Shown here: piece by piece, positions 1 through 8,113 of the stretch | Position numbering within the stretch: the first letter of the stretch is position 1 | How the letters are laid out: each line of letters starts with the position of its first letter | From: CAWAHD01 sp963781785 | GTDB lineage: Bacteria > Planctomycetota > Planctomycetia > Isosphaerales > Isosphaeraceae | Direction: 5' to 3' | Assembly: GCA_963781785.1 (NCBI GenBank) | Contig: CAWAHD010000002.1 | Coordinates: 5,208,001 to 5,272,000, forward strand | DNA: 64,000 nt | Position numbers and translations under genes: made by a program | Notes under the pieces: generated by a model | Told to the model about the DNA's origin: nothing | Seen by the model: the letters and a program-made list of their open reading frames with translations, nothing else | The model's database searches: none

Positions 1-315
1 GCATTGAAGTTCGTAGGTTTGTTCCTTAGTGAAAATGCCGGCCTGCAAAACGGTGCGAATGGTACCGAGCTTGCCAGGCGCGGTCTTGTATTTCTGCTTT
101 GAATCCTCATTGCCAAGGTACTTTTCGACGACCGCACGCTGGTCGTGCAAACGCTTCTGATCAGCGCCGGTTAATTCCGTTATTTTCTGCTCATGTTCAG
201 CGGGCACTCTCTTCTCCTGTGGGTCATTGCTCGCACAGCCAACGAGTAAGCTCGATGCAAATACGAGCGATCGCCAGCGCCGGTCAGGGTTAAAACAGCG
301 GGCAACGGGGCGCAT
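1..315 (-). CDS. Putative lipoprotein, C-terminus cut by window edge
   Basis: The frame is open from an ATG at 315 down to base 1 (105 codons), so the gene runs off the window. The first 27 residues are basic then hydrophobic and end in LLVGC at residues 23-27, a good lipobox, so export and lipidation at Cys27 are likely. The mature part is short, charged and lysine/glutamate rich (for example KRLHDQRAVVEKYLGNEDSK). I recognise no family. The gene points away from hisS and would share the 316-577 region with it as a divergent promoter region. Confidence 0.6.
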   Translation of the reverse strand, partial: MRPVARCFNPDRRWRSLVFASSLLVGCASNDPQEKRVPAEHEQKITELTGADQKRLHDQRAVVEKYLGNEDSKQKYKTAPGKLGTIRTVLQAGIFTKEQTYELQC

Positions 316-511
316 CGGTGAATCCTGGCGTATTTCAGGAAACCTGGTGAGTCAAAAAACCAAATTACGCCGAGCCATCGCTTCGTTTACTGTGCTCGGT
401 TAGTTCCTCCGAAGCAATATCGAGGCGCCCGGATTTGACTCAGCCACCTCACAGTCCCGAACCGATCGAGCTTGAGCACACTCTGTCATCCTGGAAACCC
501 GAGCAGGATGG

Positions 512-517
512 TACAAT
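512..517 (+). promoter_or_regulatory. Possible -10 element upstream of hisS
   Basis: TACAAT lies 60 bases before the hisS start. No convincing -35 hexamer is present 16-18 bases upstream, so this is a weak call based on one hexamer and position. Confidence 0.25.
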
Positions 518-577
518 CGCCGGCCGATAGCTCGGCCGTCCATAAGCTTCGGAATCCCCAGAGAAAGCTCATCTTCC

Positions 578-1948
578 ATGATCGATCCTCGCGTCGCCAG
601 CGGCCTGAGAGACCTCGCCCCTGCCGTGATGATCCCCCGCGAGCGGATGCTCGCGCTGTTCCGGCAGACCTTCGCCGAGTTTGGCTTCATGCCGATCGAG
701 ACGCCGCACATCGAGCGGATGGAGGTCTTGACCGGCAAGGGGGCCGGCTCCGACGAGGTGCTCCGGCAGATCTTCGAGGTCACCAACAAAGGAGGGACGC
801 CCGGCGAGCTGGCGCTCAGGTTCGACCTGACCGTACCTTTGGCCCGGTTTGCGGCCAAGCACATCGACGAACTGGGCACACCCTTCAAGCGATACGCGAT
901 TGGCTCCGTATTCCGGGGCGAGCGGCCGGCCAAGGGCCGGTTTCGCGAGTTTGTCCAGTGTGACTTCGACACGATCGGCACCGTGAGCGCGGTCGCCGAC
1001 GCCGAGACTGCTCTCGTCATCTTCTCGGCACTGAAGGCCGCGCAGGTCCCCGACTTTCGAATCACGCTCAACAACCGCAAGATCCTCGACGGGTTTCTCG
1101 ATTCACAAGGTCTATCGGGACGAAGCGGCCCCGTGTTGCGAGCTCTCGACAAGCTGGCGAAGATCGGCCGCGAGGCGGTCATCGCTGAGCTGACTCGGGC
1201 CGGGGACGGTGGCGGACTCGGTCTGCCGAACGAGGAGGCAGCGCGAATTCTTGACTTCGCCGAGGCGGGCCGGGGCGGGGCCGAAGTGCTCGCGCGTGCC
1301 GACGCGCTTCTGGGCTCAAGCGGATCGGCCCCCGAGGGAGTTGCCAATTTGCGCACCGTCCTGGAGCTGCTGGACGCCGCCGGCGTGCCGGCGAACCACC
1401 TGGCCATTGACCTGGGACTGGCGCGGGGGCTCGATTATTACACGGGCATCGTGTTTGAAACCACGATCAAGGGCTGGGAGAAGTTCGGGAGCGTGGCTTC
1501 GGGAGGCCGGTATGATGACCTCGCGAGCCTGTTCACACCGCGGAAGCTGCCGGGAGTGGGGGCGTCGATCGGGCTGGACCGGCTGCTGGCGCTACTCGAA
1601 GAGGCCGGCACGCTTGGGTCGACGGCCACGAGCACGCCCGTGCTGGTTGCCAACTTTCCCGGCACGAATCCGGCCGTTGCTTTCAAGCTGGCCGCGCGGC
1701 TGCGGAAATCGGGCATCGGCGCCGAGATCTATCCCGATGCCATTGCGATTGGCAAGCAGATGGGCTACGGTTCGTCGCGCGGGCACAAGCTGGCCGTGAT
1801 CGTCGGGCCGGATGAACAAGCCAGGCAGGTGTTCAACCTGCGCAACCTCGCCTCGCGTACGGAGGACAAGGGCCTCGCCTGGTCGGTCCTGGAAGACTCC
1901 GTCCAGAGTGCACTCGAGATCATCAAGCAAGATGGAGCCACTCGATGA
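578..1948 (+). CDS. hisS: Histidyl-tRNA synthetase
   Basis: Class II aminoacyl-tRNA synthetase that charges tRNA-His in the cytoplasm. At 456 residues the length is in the upper normal range. Motif 2 lies at residues about 107-131 (FKRYAIGSVFRGERPAKG, then FREFVQCDFD). The histidine-specific signatures are LARGLDYYTG at 281-290 and SVASGGRYDDL at 305-315, with motif 3 at about 326-341 (GVGASIGLDRLLALL). The C-terminal anticodon-binding domain follows from about 355. The ATG at 578 gives the expected N-terminus. The stop overlaps the hisZ start by ATGA, so hisS and hisZ are translationally coupled. The gene is intact. Confidence 0.97.
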   Translation: MIDPRVASGLRDLAPAVMIPRERMLALFRQTFAEFGFMPIETPHIERMEVLTGKGAGSDEVLRQIFEVTNKGGTPGELALRFDLTVPLARFAAKHIDELGTPFKRYAIGSVFRGERPAKGRFREFVQCDFDTIGTVSAVADAETALVIFSALKAAQVPDFRITLNNRKILDGFLDSQGLSGRSGPVLRALDKLAKIGREAVIAELTRAGDGGGLGLPNEEAARILDFAEAGRGGAEVLARADALLGSSGSAPEGVANLRTVLELLDAAGVPANHLAIDLGLARGLDYYTGIVFETTIKGWEKFGSVASGGRYDDLASLFTPRKLPGVGASIGLDRLLALLEEAGTLGSTATSTPVLVANFPGTNPAVAFKLAARLRKSGIGAEIYPDAIAIGKQMGYGSSRGHKLAVIVGPDEQARQVFNLRNLASRTEDKGLAWSVLEDSVQSALEIIKQDGATR

Positions 1949-3205
1949 ATCCACCAGCCACAGGACAAGCGCCTGGGCAAACGCATGACGCGGCGTCGGA
2001 AGGGCCGGTCGGGCGGGTGCGCGGTACGCACGACTGGCTCCCGGACGACTCGCGCGGCTGGGGGCCCTCGAGCGGCGGTTGTTCGACGGTTTCGCCCGGG
2101 CCGGATACCTGCCGGTCCGGACGCCGATCCTCGAATTCACCGAGCTGCATGAACGCAAGAGCGGCGCGGGGATCGTGTCGAAGCTATTCGAGCTGGAAAA
2201 CTGCCCGGGCGGCGTGTGCCTCCGTCCGGAGTTGACGGCGAGCATCGTGCGTGCCTTCACCGAGGCACCCGAGTGCCCCCCCCTGCCCTGGCGCGTGTGC
2301 AGCTCGGGGCCGGTGTTCCGGTACGAGAGCGACCCGGGCTCGGGGCGGCTGCGCGAGTTTACCCAGACGGGCATCGAGCTGATCGGCGCGGGCGGCCCGG
2401 CCGCCGACGCCGAGGTGATCAGCCTGGCCGACCGGTCGCTCGTGCTCCTGGGAATTCCGGATGCGACGATCCGGATCGGACATGTGGGGTTGATCCTCGA
2501 GACCCTGGGCGCACCGGTCTGCCGCCGGCCGCCCGATCGGCTCTCGTCGAAATGTTGAGCGCCGCGGCCGCGGAAGGAGAAGGCATCCTGGCGCTCGAGT
2601 CGGTGCTGGAGCGACTCTCCGGCTGGCTGCGGTCAGGCGGCGAGGCCGAGGCGATCGTGCCGGCGGTCAGCCAGGCCGACGACCGCGGCGTCGACCGGCT
2701 GTTCCGCCACCTCGTGCCAGATGTCACCGGCCGGCGGTCCGGCCATGAGATCATCCACCGCCTGCGCCGCAAATGGGACCTCGACCATTCCCTCTCGCAG
2801 ATCCTGGGCCGCGTGCGCACCCAGGTGCACTCGCTGGCGGGCCTGCGCGGGCCGGCCCAGAGCGTCCTGGAACAGCTCGCCGCGACGTTCGCCGATCTGG
2901 CGCCTCAATCGGTGGCCGACCTCGGGGAGCTGGTGCGTCAACTGGAAGCGCGCGGAGTCGAGCCGGGCCGGGTCGAGCTTGACCTGGGCTTTGGCCGGGG
3001 CATCGGGTTTTACACCCGGATGATCTTCGAGCTGGTGGTGCCGGCCCCGGAAAAAGCCGTCGATGTCTGCGGCGGCGGTCGGTATGACGGGCTGGCCCGC
3101 GTGCTCGGCAGTCGCCGCGACGACCGGGGCGCGGGCTTTGCCTTCGGATTGGAACGGCTCGCCCAAGCCTGTTGGGCGCGCGGTCTGACGCCCGGAGCGG
3201 CATGA
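1945..3205 (+). CDS. hisZ: ATP phosphoribosyltransferase regulatory subunit HisZ, frameshifted in this sequence
   Basis: HisZ is a HisS paralogue that has lost aminoacylation and activates HisG in the first step of histidine synthesis. The start VRGTHDWLPDD, the motif-2-like CSSGPVFRYESDPGSGR and the HisS-like GFGRGIGFYTRMIFE and CGGGRYDGL are all recognisable, but they lie in three frames. Breaks occur near 2050 (in TCGCGCGG) and near 2510 (in GGCGCACC); each is repaired by adding one base. The ATG overlaps the hisS stop (ATGA) and hisG starts 36 bases downstream. The conserved sequence on both sides of each break suggests sequence error rather than a dead gene. Confidence 0.85.
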
Positions 3206-3241
3206 CCTGGCCCGGCGAGATCCCAGAAGGAAATTCGGCCG

Positions 3242-4312
3242 ATGCGTACGGGACCGATCGACACGATCCGAATCGCAATCCCCTCCAAGGGGCACCTCTA
3301 CGACGGGATCATCGAGCTCCTTCAGACAGCCGGCTACAAGGTGCGGCGGGCCAGCGACCGGCAATACGAAGCGACGATCGTCGGCCAGGACCGGTTCCAT
3401 GTGGTTTTCATGAGGCCAGCCGATATCGTCGTCCAGGTGCAGGAGGGGAGATGCCACCTGGGCGTCACCGGCATGGACGTCTATGCCGAGCTAGCCGCCG
3501 AGACCGAGGGCGCCGTGGTCGTGACCGCCGACTTGGGTTACGGCGGATGCCGGCTGGCCGTGGCGGTGCCCGAGAGCTGGATCGACGTCAGCCACATTCT
3601 GGACCTGGTCGACCTCACGACCGAGTTCAAGACAACCGGACGGACCTTCCGCGTCTCGACCAAGTACCCTGCTTTGGTGCGCCAGTACTTCCGCCGGTTT
3701 GGCATTTATTACTATCAACTGATTGATTCGGAAGGAGCGCTTGAGCTGCACCCCAGCCTGGGGATTGCCGACATCATCGTTGACCTGGTCAGCTCGGGGA
3801 CGACCTTGAAAGACAATCGATTGCGCGAGATCGAGGAAGGGACAGTCCTGGAGTCGGCGGCGTGCTTGATCGGCCACGCGCCGAGCCTCAGGGCGCTCGC
3901 CGGCGAAGGTGAAAAGGGCTCGCTTGCGCTGCTCTTGGACGCGATCGACGGGGTGCGGGGCGCAAAGGGGTGGCTGCACGTGGAGGTGGTGGGAAACGAG
4001 GCCGCAGCCGGACCGGATGCGGCCGCCCAGGTCGCCGGCCGTCTGAAAAGCGAGGGTGCCCTGCACATCGCCCGAGGAGAAGTGTGGGACGACGGCGGAA
4101 GCTCCGGCTGGAGAGTGACCGCCCTCTTGCCGGCCGCGCGTCTGACCGCCTGCCGCCGCGCGCTTTACCGCCTGGGCGCCGGCCGTGTTGTGGGGCTTCC
4201 GCCCCGGATCGTGTTTGACCGCGACGGCTCCTCGACTTTTGATGAGTTAGGCCGGCTCCTTGAGCGCGTCACCACACGCAAGGCCACGGGTGAAACTGTC
4301 TCTGGCGAATAA
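3242..4312 (+). CDS. hisG: ATP phosphoribosyltransferase HisG, with C-terminal extension
   Basis: Catalyses the first committed step of histidine biosynthesis, joining ATP and PRPP. The N-terminal catalytic region starts with IRIAIPSKGHLYD and carries the family signature GIADIIVDLVSSGTTLKDN at residues 174-192 (PRPP site). The protein is 356 residues long. Short HisG proteins that depend on HisZ are about 210, while long, self-regulated forms are about 290-300. Here about 130 extra residues follow, including a stretch (about 236-335) that resembles the ACT-like regulatory domain of long HisG. Having both this tail and an adjacent hisZ is unusual. The gene is intact and third in hisS-hisZ-hisG. 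Confidence 0.93.
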   Translation: MRTGPIDTIRIAIPSKGHLYDGIIELLQTAGYKVRRASDRQYEATIVGQDRFHVVFMRPADIVVQVQEGRCHLGVTGMDVYAELAAETEGAVVVTADLGYGGCRLAVAVPESWIDVSHILDLVDLTTEFKTTGRTFRVSTKYPALVRQYFRRFGIYYYQLIDSEGALELHPSLGIADIIVDLVSSGTTLKDNRLREIEEGTVLESAACLIGHAPSLRALAGEGEKGSLALLLDAIDGVRGAKGWLHVEVVGNEAAAGPDAAAQVAGRLKSEGALHIARGEVWDDGGSSGWRVTALLPAARLTACRRALYRLGAGRVVGLPPRIVFDRDGSSTFDELGRLLERVTTRKATGETVSGE

Positions 4313-4346
4313 CTCTGCTAACTCCCGTGCCGGAAAGGCCCCCACC

Positions 4347-4769
4347 GTGAAACCACGCCCCCCTCAACCCTACGTCCAGGCGTTTGTGATCTGCCGCGAG
4401 ATCTTCGAGGATCACCACACGGGCGATTACCTCCTCTTTGCACCGCGCAGCGCATTCAAGCTCGCCAGGTTCCCGGGATCCGTTTCGTTCGCAGTCTACG
4501 CACACTTGACCGAATTGCACGGCAAATACGTGCTCGAGCTGCGGCTCGAGGATTCGGAAGGAGACACCCTCTGGGCCGTTCGGGCCGATCCTCCGATCAA
4601 GCACGACGACCCGCTCATGCCCCACCGGTTTGCCTTCCGAGACCTGAGCGTCCGGTTTTCCACTCCGGGCCGATACGACTTGCTCCTCTTGTCAGAGGAC
4701 ATGGAAATCGCGCGACAGGCACTCTGGATCCTGGAAGAGGAGCCGCCAGGCGAGAGTTCATCCGGATAG
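4347..4769 (+). CDS. Conserved small protein, DUF6941-like
   Basis: About 140 residues, predicted to be all beta. The arrangement VCREIFEDHHTGDYLLF ... FAVYAHLTELHGKYVLELRLED ... VRFSTPGRYDLLLL resembles the DUF6941 family common in planctomycetes and other bacteria, whose function is unknown. The frame is open from 4260, inside hisG, but the GTG at 4347 has a purine-rich AAAGG about 8 bases upstream and begins just before the conserved part, so I prefer it. There is no signal peptide, so the protein is probably cytoplasmic. It follows hisG closely and may be cotranscribed, but nothing suggests a role in histidine synthesis. Confidence 0.7.
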   Translation: MKPRPPQPYVQAFVICREIFEDHHTGDYLLFAPRSAFKLARFPGSVSFAVYAHLTELHGKYVLELRLEDSEGDTLWAVRADPPIKHDDPLMPHRFAFRDLSVRFSTPGRYDLLLLSEDMEIARQALWILEEEPPGESSSG

Positions 4770-4853
4770 GACGACGCGCCCGGATGGGACGTTGAAATGT
4801 TCATACACGGCTGACTGCAACGATTTCAACACCCCAGCGGCCGGCCGGCCGGC

Positions 4854-5819
4854 TCAGCCTTTGCCACCGCTTGCGGGCGCTCCCACGGCCGGGCGGCCAT
4901 GGTGGCCCGACCGGCCGAGACGGATGGCCATCCAGCGCACGAGGAAGACCGCGAGCACGATGAGCGGCAGCCAGGGCGCCAGCGCAACCGCGATCAGCAG
5001 CAATGCCTTGCCAAACTCGACGAGACCTTCGACGGAACGGAAGAATGTGCGGCCGATCTGGGTAGGAAACGTGGCGGCGACGGGCGGCGTGTAGTCCTTC
5101 CATTCCAGAGCCTCGATGGTGACTGTGCTCAGCTCGGCCCGATTGGCCAGGAAGCGTAGCCGGCCTTCCATCTGCTCGACCTCGCCGCGAACCCGGCTCA
5201 GCTCCCGTTCGACGGCGAGGATGTCTTCGAGCTTTCCGGTCGAGTCGGCGAGATGCTTGATCAGCCGCTTTTCCTCTTCGCGCTTGTTGCGGATGCGGGC
5301 TTCGAGGTCAACATATTCCTCGGTGACATCCTGCGAGCCGACGTGGTTCTGTCGCACCTCGCCCAGCCGGGCGATCGCGGTCACGAAGCCATGGAAATGC
5401 TCGACCGGAATCCGCACCCGCCATGTGCCCCGCCGCTGAGTCGCGGTGGTGCTGCTCTGATCCGATTCGGCCAGGAACCCGTCGTGCTCCTTGATCAGCG
5501 CCTGGATCGCCTGTTCGGTTGAGTTGAGGCTATCGACCACCATGTCGATGCGCGCATCGTAGATGATCTTCCGTACCACCTTGGCGGCCTGGCCGGGTGC
5601 CGCGGTTTTGGTGCTGGCCGATTCGTCGGAGGCCGGCGTGGCAGGGCTCTTACTCGTATCGGCAGCGCCAATCTGCGCGGTGCCAGGGGACGAATCCCCA
5701 GGCTCTCCTCCGCAGCCGCTGGCGACCACGGTCGCGAGCAAAGCGATGCCCAGGAGAGCGACCACATTTCGGGATCTGTGCAGACCCTGACTGTGAATGG
5801 ACGGAGAGGAGAGCTTCAT
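4854..5819 (-). CDS. DUF4349 lipoprotein with C-terminal membrane helix
   Basis: A 321-residue envelope protein. The N-terminus is a lipoprotein signal peptide (ALLGIALLATVVASGC, lipobox VASGC), followed by a low-complexity Ser/Thr/Ala linker. Residues about 80-265 match DUF4349: IIYDARIDMVV, an IPVEHFHGFVTAIARLGEV strand, YVDLEARIRNKREEEKRL, and a coiled coil around 195-235 (ILAVERELSRVRGEVEQMEGR). A membrane helix at about 268-298 (ALLLIAVALAPWLPLIVLAVFLV) ends in a basic tail. The family is often found near envelope genes, but its molecular role is unknown. It stands alone here, with 143 bases between it and the next gene upstream. Confidence 0.85.
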   Translation of the reverse strand: MKLSSPSIHSQGLHRSRNVVALLGIALLATVVASGCGGEPGDSSPGTAQIGAADTSKSPATPASDESASTKTAAPGQAAKVVRKIIYDARIDMVVDSLNSTEQAIQALIKEHDGFLAESDQSSTTATQRRGTWRVRIPVEHFHGFVTAIARLGEVRQNHVGSQDVTEEYVDLEARIRNKREEEKRLIKHLADSTGKLEDILAVERELSRVRGEVEQMEGRLRFLANRAELSTVTIEALEWKDYTPPVAATFPTQIGRTFFRSVEGLVEFGKALLLIAVALAPWLPLIVLAVFLVRWMAIRLGRSGHHGRPAVGAPASGGKG

Positions 5820-5962
5820 GGCGTGACTCTTTCACTCGACGTGCATGCGGGGATGTATCAGGACGTAAGACTCCTCTCTCTGGACGCTTGAAGCGACCCG
5901 GGTGTTCGATCCGGTCACGCGCCGGGGCTCATTTGGTCGCCGCCAAAGCGGGAATCGTGTCA

Positions 5963-6955
5963 TCAGGCGGGCTGAGTGCGAGGGATGACCTTGTTGGCGA
6001 GGAACCCCGCGTTGCTGATGCCCAGGAGCGTCACGAGTCCTGAGTCGAAGGGTGGGAACCCGTCGACCCGTTTGGGGTCTGGCGGGGCCGGCTTGCCCGC
6101 CGCGGCAGGCGCCGACCCGACCAACGCCGCGGCTGGCGGTGACGCGCCCGGCGCAGGGCCGACCTGGGCCCGCGCCGCATCAACCGTTACGAATGTCGTT
6201 CCCAGCGCAATCGCGTACGAAAGCACCAGCACGATCGTGAAAAAGAACATCTGGATTTGCGCAAGATCCAGGGTCGCGACGTCGCCGACGCCGTCTCCCT
6301 TGAACAGGTCGGCCCAGCTCGCGTCTTTCGCGCTGTGCTTGACAACGACCGACCCTTCGACGGACATCCGGTTGGGATTCTCTCCCTGCGCGATCAGCAC
6401 CGACGCGACCGCCGCCGGCAACGGCCGCCGCGAAGTGACCGGTGTGTTCTGAAGCAGTGGAGAGGTGGCGCCGGTCCCGGCGGCGGGCGTCGCAATAGCG
6501 GGACCCGTCGCAGGAGCCACCCCGGTTGGCGCGGTCGATCGCTTCGTCGACAGAATCAACGGGGCGCCCACCATCGACGTCGTGCTGATTCCCATCAGCA
6601 GCCAGACCGCCTGGGGGATCGTGATGTCCAGCGGGTCGGCCACGTGCGCGCGGACGTTCCCAATGGTCGCGGCGAGGAATCCGGACAGGACGATCCATGT
6701 CCACAGGGCCATCTGGAGTTGCGCCAGACTCATCTTGTTGCGGTCGTCGATGATGATGCCGTGCGCGCTGTCGGTGATTCCGTCAGCCGCTATGGCCGTG
6801 AAAGCGACCATCAACAGCATGAAGAGCAGCCACGAGACCAAGGTCGGCGCGCCGGACAACGCCACCACGGCGATACCGGCGGCGGCCGCGCAGCAACCAG
6901 CCGTATGGCTCGCCGTCCAGTTCGGTGCCTGACCTCCGCCCGTACCGTTGCTCAT
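5963..6955 (-). CDS. Multi-pass membrane protein with an internal duplication
   Basis: About 330 residues and five or six predicted membrane helices. I chose the ATG at 6955 because GAGGGG lies just upstream; the open frame continues back to 7066 without a better start. Two similar halves are visible: LAQLQMALWTWIVLSGFLAA followed by LLMGISTTSMVG, and later LAQIQMFFFTIVLVLSYAIAL followed by TLLGISNAGFLA. The linker is Ala/Pro/Thr rich. I do not recognise a named family and assign no function. It lies beside a small unknown gene and an S8 protease with its I9-like partner, which may be a functional neighbourhood. Confidence 0.75.
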   Translation of the reverse strand: MSNGTGGGQAPNWTASHTAGCCAAAAGIAVVALSGAPTLVSWLLFMLLMVAFTAIAADGITDSAHGIIIDDRNKMSLAQLQMALWTWIVLSGFLAATIGNVRAHVADPLDITIPQAVWLLMGISTTSMVGAPLILSTKRSTAPTGVAPATGPAIATPAAGTGATSPLLQNTPVTSRRPLPAAVASVLIAQGENPNRMSVEGSVVVKHSAKDASWADLFKGDGVGDVATLDLAQIQMFFFTIVLVLSYAIALGTTFVTVDAARAQVGPAPGASPPAAALVGSAPAAAGKPAPPDPKRVDGFPPFDSGLVTLLGISNAGFLANKVIPRTQPA

Positions 6956-7089
6956 CACACCCCTCACGTGCTCTGGCCGCGAAACGATCAAATGCGGTCG
7001 CTCACCGAGCGACCGGGTCGACCCCCTGTACAATTCGGTGAGTTCCATCCGCGACAGGACGCACATAGCCGACCAATACTTCCCAATTC

Positions 7090-7117
7090 ATTGTATCTTA
7101 CCTAGTCATCGCAACAA
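7090..7117 (-). promoter_or_regulatory. Candidate promoter for the membrane protein gene
   Basis: On the minus strand TTGTTG, a 16-base spacer and TACAAT read toward the gene starting at 6955, about 135 bases away. The -10 matches five of six consensus bases, the -35 only three. The surrounding 7080-7130 stretch is noticeably AT-rich compared with its flanks. The rest of the 324-base intergenic region to 7279 holds no other gene. Confidence 0.35.
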
Positions 7118-7279
7118 GTAAAAGACCCGAGGACACCCCAATCTAATGGACGGAGACGGCGGGCGTGTTAGAGTCTACATCTGTAACATCCCCGCGCCGT
7201 GCGCATCTTTTCGGATTTGAGATTTCGGATTTCGTGCTTGGTTGCGGCTCAGCCGCGTTGGGATATTGCAGGAGGGCTC

Positions 7280-7858
7280 ATGACGGATCCAGAAAGGAAG
7301 AGAGCGAGCAAACCCAAACCGGCGCCAAGTTTGCAACCATCGGAGGCGCAGCCGAGTCGGCCTGATCGGCGTGTTCGAGCCGTGAAAAACCCGGGAACAC
7401 GAGCCGGCAAGATGCCCAAGACCGAGGTGTCCGACGCCCCATCGTCGCCTGGAGTTTTGGATGCGGCCATCGAAGCCCGGCTTCAACTGCTCGAGCGTGC
7501 CGTCATCCAGCTCGGGCAGATCTGCAAGATGCTCTTGAAGTCGAGTCGTGCGACAGACGTGCTTGATGGAGACGCCGAACCGACCGCGCAACACCGGTGC
7601 ATTCCGGCTGCTCAGCCCGTACATGCTCTCGCGGCGGAACTCGACCGGTCGAGCCCACCGGCCTTGATCATCCGCATTCGGGCTGATCAGATCGCGCGAG
7701 TCGAACTCGTTCAAGCTGGCCGGGCGCTCTTATCCACGGTCGTGATCGATGGATCAGCCGAGCTGCGCCTGCCTGCCGGCCTCCCATCCGGCCAAGCTTT
7801 CGAGCTCAGAGCCTTTGACGGCACGGGGCTCTCCGCGGTTGTGACTCTTTCGCTTTGA
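7280..7858 (+). CDS. Hypothetical protein with basic, proline-rich N-terminus
   Basis: 192 residues from the ATG at 7280, which has GGAGGG 3-8 bases upstream; the frame is open further back but without a good start. Residues 1-60 are basic and proline-rich and probably disordered (KRASKPKPAPSLQPSEAQPS). Residues about 65-100 can form an amphipathic helix (AAIEARLQLLERAVIQLGQICKMLL). The C-terminal 70 residues look like a small beta domain (LIIRIRADQIARVELV, ELRLPAGLPSGQAFELRAF). There is no signal peptide or membrane helix. It converges on the I9-like gene with a 7-base gap. No family is recognised. Confidence 0.6.
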   Translation: MTDPERKRASKPKPAPSLQPSEAQPSRPDRRVRAVKNPGTRAGKMPKTEVSDAPSSPGVLDAAIEARLQLLERAVIQLGQICKMLLKSSRATDVLDGDAEPTAQHRCIPAAQPVHALAAELDRSSPPALIIRIRADQIARVELVQAGRALLSTVVIDGSAELRLPAGLPSGQAFELRAFDGTGLSAVVTLSL

Positions 7859-7865
7859 TCGAGGC

Positions 7866-8096
7866 TCAGGCAAAGCGCATCTTCTGTTCGCGCGAAACGT
7901 GCAGCCCTGGAACCGCTTTCAGACGCTCGTAGACGTCTTCGGTCACCGACCCGACGAACGTCTTCAGATCGGGAGCACAGCGGGCGTGGTCAACGGACAT
8001 TCCGAGGGCGGCCGCATTCTTGACCAGGTCTTCGTAGGGTACAGGATGGTTGAGCGGAGCACTGACCACGATGTTGAACGTCTGATCCTTGGCCAT
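7866..8096 (-). CDS. Stand-alone I9-like protein, probable inhibitor or folding partner of the adjacent S8 protease
   Basis: A 76-residue protein whose pattern fits the inhibitor I9/subtilisin propeptide fold: strand FNIVVSAP, helix PYEDLVKNAAALGM, strands VDHARCAPDLKTFVGSV, helix TEDVYERLKAVPGL and final strand VSREQKM. The F-x-G-x-V ... LK-x-x-PG spacing is typical of I9. It has no signal peptide, and neither does the protease. GGGAG lies 6 bases before the ATG. It starts 17 bases after the protease stop, so the two are almost certainly cotranscribed. By analogy with I9 domains it would bind the protease active-site cleft or assist folding; this is inference. Confidence 0.65.
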   Translation of the reverse strand: MAKDQTFNIVVSAPLNHPVPYEDLVKNAAALGMSVDHARCAPDLKTFVGSVTEDVYERLKAVPGLHVSREQKMRFA

Positions 8097-8113
8097 GACT
8101 GTCTCCCGACGGC

